Shown: positions 60,669 through 64,000 of the stretch, piece by piece | Layout of the letters: every line of letters begins with the position of its first letter | How positions within the stretch are numbered: position 1 is the stretch's first letter | Assembly: GCF_004114955.1 (NCBI RefSeq) | Contig: NZ_CP030053.1 | Location: forward strand, 2,790,001-2,854,000 | Reading direction: 5' to 3' | DNA from: Bradyrhizobium guangzhouense | GTDB taxonomy: Bacteria > Pseudomonadota > Alphaproteobacteria > Rhizobiales > Xanthobacteraceae | DNA length: 64,000 nt | Position numbers and translations under genes: made by a program | Notes under the pieces: model-generated | What the model was told of the DNA's origin: nothing | Database searches by the model: none | Seen by the model: only the letters and a program-made list of their open reading frames with translations

Positions 60669-61925
60669 TTATGCGGGCGGAAAGCTGCCGTAGACCAGTT
60701 CCTTGAACGCGGGCGTGATGCGGCCGCGTTCGTTCTGGGTCTGCTCCATCAGGATGTAGACCATGTCGAGCTTGGGATCGACGCCGAAATAGGTGCCGCT
60801 GCCCGAGTCCCATTTCAATTCACCGATCGAGCCCGCAGGCGGCGGCTTGGCATTGCCGGGGTCGGTTCGGACAGCAAGGCCGTAGCCATAGCCGAAGCCA
60901 TCGCCGGGGAAATAGAAATAGTCGCGTTCGACGCCGGAGCCGGGCCCGATCTGATCGCTCGTCATGGCCTTGAACGCGGCCGGGCTGAGGTAGCGCTTGC
61001 CGTCGAGTTCGCCGCCGTTGAGCAGCATTTGCGCGAAGCGCTGATAGTCGGTGATGGTCGAGAGCAGGCCGCCGCCGCCGGATTGCCATTCCGGATGGTC
61101 GAGACGTTCGCGCTCGCCATTGAGCAGGATCTGGTCGCTCGGCAGCGGTCGCGCCATCCGCTCGATCTCGTCGGGCGTCGACAGCAAGAACTTGGTGCTG
61201 GTCATGCCGAGCGGATCGAAGATGCGTTGCTTCAATGCGTCGTACAACGTCTGTCCGGTGATGATCTCGATGACGCTTCCCAGCACGTCGGTGGAATGAC
61301 CGTAGCGCCACAGCGTCCCCGGCTCGCGCGCCAGCGGAAGCCGGGCGATACGGTCGGCAAATTCCCCGTTGTTGAAGTGGCCTTCGAAGATATGGGCCGC
61401 CTTGTAGGCCAGCTCGACCCATCTGCCGCCGATGTAATCGTAGGTGATGCCCGAGGTGTGCCGCATCAAATCCCTGACGGTCACCGGATGAACAGGCGGC
61501 ACCATCTCGAGTGCCATCGAGCCATCGGGCTTGGTGATTTCCATTCCCACCTTGGTGGCGGCGAAGAGGGGAATGTATTTCGACACGGGGTCGGCGAGGG
61601 AGAGCTTGCCTTGGTCGATCAGCATCATCGCAGCGAGGCTGGTGATCGGCTTTGTCATCGAATGAAGCGCGAAGATCGTGTCGGGCGTCATGGACAGGCG
61701 GGTCCTGACATCGCGCACGCCGAACATCTTGAAATAGACAGACTTGCCGTGCTGGTGGATCAGCACGATCGCGCCCGGCAAACGGCCGCTGGTCACCTCA
61801 TTTTCGAAGAAGGCGGTGATGGCTCGCAGCTTGTCGGGTGCCGGAGAGGGGATGTCGCCAGCGCGGCTCCGCGCCATCGTGCCGGCCAGCATGGCGGCCC
61901 CGACCAGAAATTCACGACGCTTCAT
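60669..61925 (-). CDS. Beta-lactamase-fold serine hydrolase
   Basis: 418 aa. A Tat-type signal (MKRREFLVGAAMLAGTMARS) targets it to the periplasm. The SxxK motif is SMTK near residue 93; the second motif is YGHS (Tyr near 195, with the usual Asn replaced by His). A Gly-rich C-terminal segment and GGGLLSTITDYQRFAQMLL are as in class C-type serine hydrolases (EstB/LACTB-like). It may be an esterase or D-aminopeptidase-type enzyme; beta-lactam hydrolysis is not predicted. Confidence 0.9.
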   Translation of the reverse strand: MKRREFLVGAAMLAGTMARSRAGDIPSPAPDKLRAITAFFENEVTSGRLPGAIVLIHQHGKSVYFKMFGVRDVRTRLSMTPDTIFALHSMTKPITSLAAMMLIDQGKLSLADPVSKYIPLFAATKVGMEITKPDGSMALEMVPPVHPVTVRDLMRHTSGITYDYIGGRWVELAYKAAHIFEGHFNNGEFADRIARLPLAREPGTLWRYGHSTDVLGSVIEIITGQTLYDALKQRIFDPLGMTSTKFLLSTPDEIERMARPLPSDQILLNGERERLDHPEWQSGGGGLLSTITDYQRFAQMLLNGGELDGKRYLSPAAFKAMTSDQIGPGSGVERDYFYFPGDGFGYGYGLAVRTDPGNAKPPPAGSIGELKWDSGSGTYFGVDPKLDMVYILMEQTQNERGRITPAFKELVYGSFPPA

Positions 61926-61988
61926 CCGGGCTTCCCCCCACGCCCGGAGCAAAGCCGCAAGACGCCAAGGGCGTCAACAAAACTCCGA

Positions 61989-62552
61989 TCAAAAACGGGT
62001 CACGATTTCGGAAAGGACCGGTCGCGGACGATCCTCGCTCGGCTTGGTCGGTTTGCCGATGTGAACGAGGCCGGCGAGTTTCTCGTCGGCCTTGAGGCCG
62101 AAGCCATCAAGCACGTCGCGATCGAAGGAGAACCAGCCGCTCAGCCAACAGGCGCCGTAGCCGAGCGCGGTTGCGGCGGTGACGATGTTCATGGCGCTGG
62201 CACCTGCCGACATCTCCTGCTCCCACGCCGGCACCTTGGGATGCGGCTTGGTGAAGCTGACGATGCCGATCACCAGCGGCGCATCGGTCAGGCGCTTGCG
62301 CTCGGTCTCGATATCGGCTGCGGAGGCGCCGGGATTCTTGCGGGCAAAGACTTTCGCGATCACCTCGCCGGCGCGCTGGCGCGCATCGCCCTCGAAAATG
62401 ATGAAGCGCCAGGGGGCGAGCTTGCCGTGATCAGGCACGCGCGCGCCGATGGTGAGAATGGTCTCGAGCTCGGCCGGCGTGGGGCCAGGGCCGGTCATCT
62501 CGCGCGGCTTGACCGAGCGGCGGGTCTTCAGGAGTTCGATGGCGTCAAGCAT
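61989..62552 (-). CDS. Nitroreductase-family protein (YdjA-like)
   Basis: 187 aa, FMN-dependent small nitroreductase fold: LLKTRRSVKPREMTGPGPT, GARVPDHGKLAPWRFIIFEGDARQRA, MNIVTAATALGYGACWLSGWF, and a C-terminal VHIGKPTKPSEDRPRP. It acts on unknown nitro or quinone substrates. Confidence 0.92.
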   Translation of the reverse strand: MLDAIELLKTRRSVKPREMTGPGPTPAELETILTIGARVPDHGKLAPWRFIIFEGDARQRAGEVIAKVFARKNPGASAADIETERKRLTDAPLVIGIVSFTKPHPKVPAWEQEMSAGASAMNIVTAATALGYGACWLSGWFSFDRDVLDGFGLKADEKLAGLVHIGKPTKPSEDRPRPVLSEIVTRF

Positions 62553-62645
62553 TGCGATGGCCTCTTCGGCTGGTCGGCGGGCGTGTCATGCCGAGATAGG
62601 CATGCACGCCCGCAACCGAAAGCGAGTTTAGATCGATTTCAACGA

Positions 62646-64000
62646 TCAGACCGCGCCGCGCGCCCGCCGGACATCCGGCGGGGTCGCCTCGTCGACGAGG
62701 GCGGCGATGGCCTCTTCCGTCGTCATCACCTTCTGGCCGTCGCTGCCGAGCCGGCGGACCGAGACCGAATGCGTCTCGGCCTCTTTCTTGCCGACCACGA
62801 GCAGCGCCGGGATCTTGGCCAGCGAGTGCTCGCGGACCTTGTAGTTGATCTTTTCGTTGCGCAGGTCGATCTCGACCCGAAGACCCGCGCGCCGCGCCTG
62901 CTCAAGCACCACCTTGGCGTATTCGTCGCCTTCCGAGGTGATGGTGGTGACCACCGCCTGCACCGGCGAGAGCCAGAGCGGGAAGTTGCCGGCATAGTGC
63001 TCGATCAGGATGCCGATATAGCGCTCCATCGAGCCGCAGATCGCACGGTGCACCATGACGGGCGGTTTCTTGCCGCCGTCGTGGTCGATGTAGAACGCAC
63101 CGAACCGTTCCGGCAGGTTGAAGTCGACCTGCGTGGTGCCGCACTGCCAGTCGCGCCCAATGGCATCGCGCAGCACGTATTCGAACTTCGGCCCGTAGAA
63201 GGCGCCTTCGCCGGGATTGATCTCGGTCTTGATGTGATTGTTCTGTGCCTGGATCTCGCGCAGTACCGTCGCCATGACGCGCTCGGCGTGATCCCACATC
63301 GCATCCGTGCCGACGCGTTTGTCCGGGCGCGTCGACAGCTTCACGGTGAGATCACCGGTGAAGCCGAAGTCCGCATAGGTCGACAGGATGAGATCGTTGA
63401 TCTTCAGGCACTCCTCGGCGAGCTGATCCTCGGTGCAGAAGATATGCGCGTCGTCCTGGGTGAAGCCGCGCACGCGCATCAGGCCGTGCATGGCTCCCGA
63501 CGGCTCGTAGCGATGCACCACGCCGAACTCGGCGAGGCGCAAGGGCAGGTCGCGATAGCTCTTCAGGCCATGTTTGAAGATCTGGACATGGCCGGGGCAG
63601 TTCATCGGCTTGAGCGCAAACCAGCGCTTGTCCTCGGCCTCGTCGCCGGCCGACTGCGCCGCGAACATGTTCTCGCGGTACCAGCCCCAATGGCCCGAGG
63701 TCTCCCACAACGACTTGTCGAGAATCTGCGGCGCGTTGACCTCGTTGTAGTCGCCGGTCAGGCGTCGCCGCATATAGGCGATCAGCTGCTGGAAAATCGT
63801 CCAGCCCTTCGGGTGCCAGAACACGACGCCGGGACCTTCCTCTTGGAAGTGGAAGAGGTCGAGCTCGCGTCCGAGCTTGCGATGGTCGCGCTTCTCGGCT
63901 TCCTCGATCTGCTTGAGGTAAGCGTCGAGATCCTCCTGCTTGGCGAAGGCCGTGCCGTAGATGCGGGTCAGCATCGGATTGTTGCTGTCGCCGCGCCAAT
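62646..64000 (-). CDS. thrS: Threonine-tRNA ligase (C-terminal two thirds)
   Basis: Partial; the N-terminal TGS/editing region lies beyond the right edge. Visible are class II catalytic motifs 1-3: [46 protein letters not shown] (zinc Cys); [28 protein letters not shown], and [21 protein letters not shown]. The anticodon-binding domain ends it ([29 protein letters not shown]). An essential housekeeping gene. Confidence 0.96.
   Translation of the reverse strand, partial: WRGDSNNPMLTRIYGTAFAKQEDLDAYLKQIEEAEKRDHRKLGRELDLFHFQEEGPGVVFWHPKGWTIFQQLIAYMRRRLTGDYNEVNAPQILDKSLWETSGHWGWYRENMFAAQSAGDEAEDKRWFALKPMNCPGHVQIFKHGLKSYRDLPLRLAEFGVVHRYEPSGAMHGLMRVRGFTQDDAHIFCTEDQLAEECLKINDLILSTYADFGFTGDLTVKLSTRPDKRVGTDAMWDHAERVMATVLREIQAQNNHIKTEINPGEGAFYGPKFEYVLRDAIGRDWQCGTTQVDFNLPERFGAFYIDHDGGKKPPVMVHRAICGSMERYIGILIEHYAGNFPLWLSPVQAVVTTITSEGDEYAKVVLEQARRAGLRVEIDLRNEKINYKVREHSLAKIPALLVVGKKEAETHSVSVRRLGSDGQKVMTTEEAIAALVDEATPPDVRRARGAV

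Overview
The window is GC-rich chromosomal DNA from an alphaproteobacterium, most likely Bradyrhizobium or a close relative. The evidence is the codon use, the protein families (zf-CHCC, DUF3126-type, LapG-like BTLCP peptidase, PAS_5, tandem PilZ), CtrA-type TTAA-N7-TTAA sites, and several families of dispersed palindromic repeats typical of Bradyrhizobium intergenic DNA. Species identity is inferred; no rRNA gene is present.

Layout. 1-6.1 kb: a peptide/nickel-type ABC transporter (two permeases and an M20 peptidase on the minus strand; two near-identical periplasmic binding proteins in tandem on the plus strand). 6.3-11 kb: two membrane glycosyltransferase-like proteins around a Bcr/CflA drug exporter. 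10.9-11.95 kb: a very small accessory island, an antitoxin/Fic toxin pair between a 42-bp tRNA-Leu fragment and the intact tRNA-Leu(UAA) gene. 12-19 kb: housekeeping and conserved genes, including cysE. 19.2-23 kb: a repeat-rich stretch with an FAD monooxygenase flanked by an intact and a decayed copy of one thioesterase gene, then a TPR protein. 23-29.4 kb: small conserved, secreted and sensory proteins. 29.4-35.3 kb: a complete PotABCD-type ABC importer operon ending in an Asp/Glu/hydantoin-type racemase, with a divergent FCD-GntR regulator. 35.7-42.5 kb: a secreted amidohydrolase, a stand-alone STN-domain protein with a His/Asp-tailed secreted partner, a frameshifted SARP/TPR membrane regulator, a LapG-like peptidase and a tandem-PilZ protein. 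42.7-57.2 kb: transporters, dehydrogenases, a DEAD-box RNA helicase, a PAS_5 protein, a rhomboid protease, a CBS protein, a patatin and a LysR/quinone-oxidoreductase pair. 57.2-64 kb: a decayed dispersed repeat, a GGDEF-EAL protein, a serine hydrolase, a nitroreductase and the 3' part of thrS.

Functional themes are uptake of small nitrogenous or peptide solutes (two ABC systems, each with a metabolic enzyme in the cluster), c-di-GMP and cell-cycle-linked control (GGDEF-EAL, PilZ, CtrA sites), and envelope proteins. The best candidate for something undescribed is the roughly 1-kb Fic/antitoxin island at tRNA-Leu. It has no integrase, its toxin carries Leu in place of the second Arg of the Fic motif, and its antitoxin gene may be transcribed leaderless.
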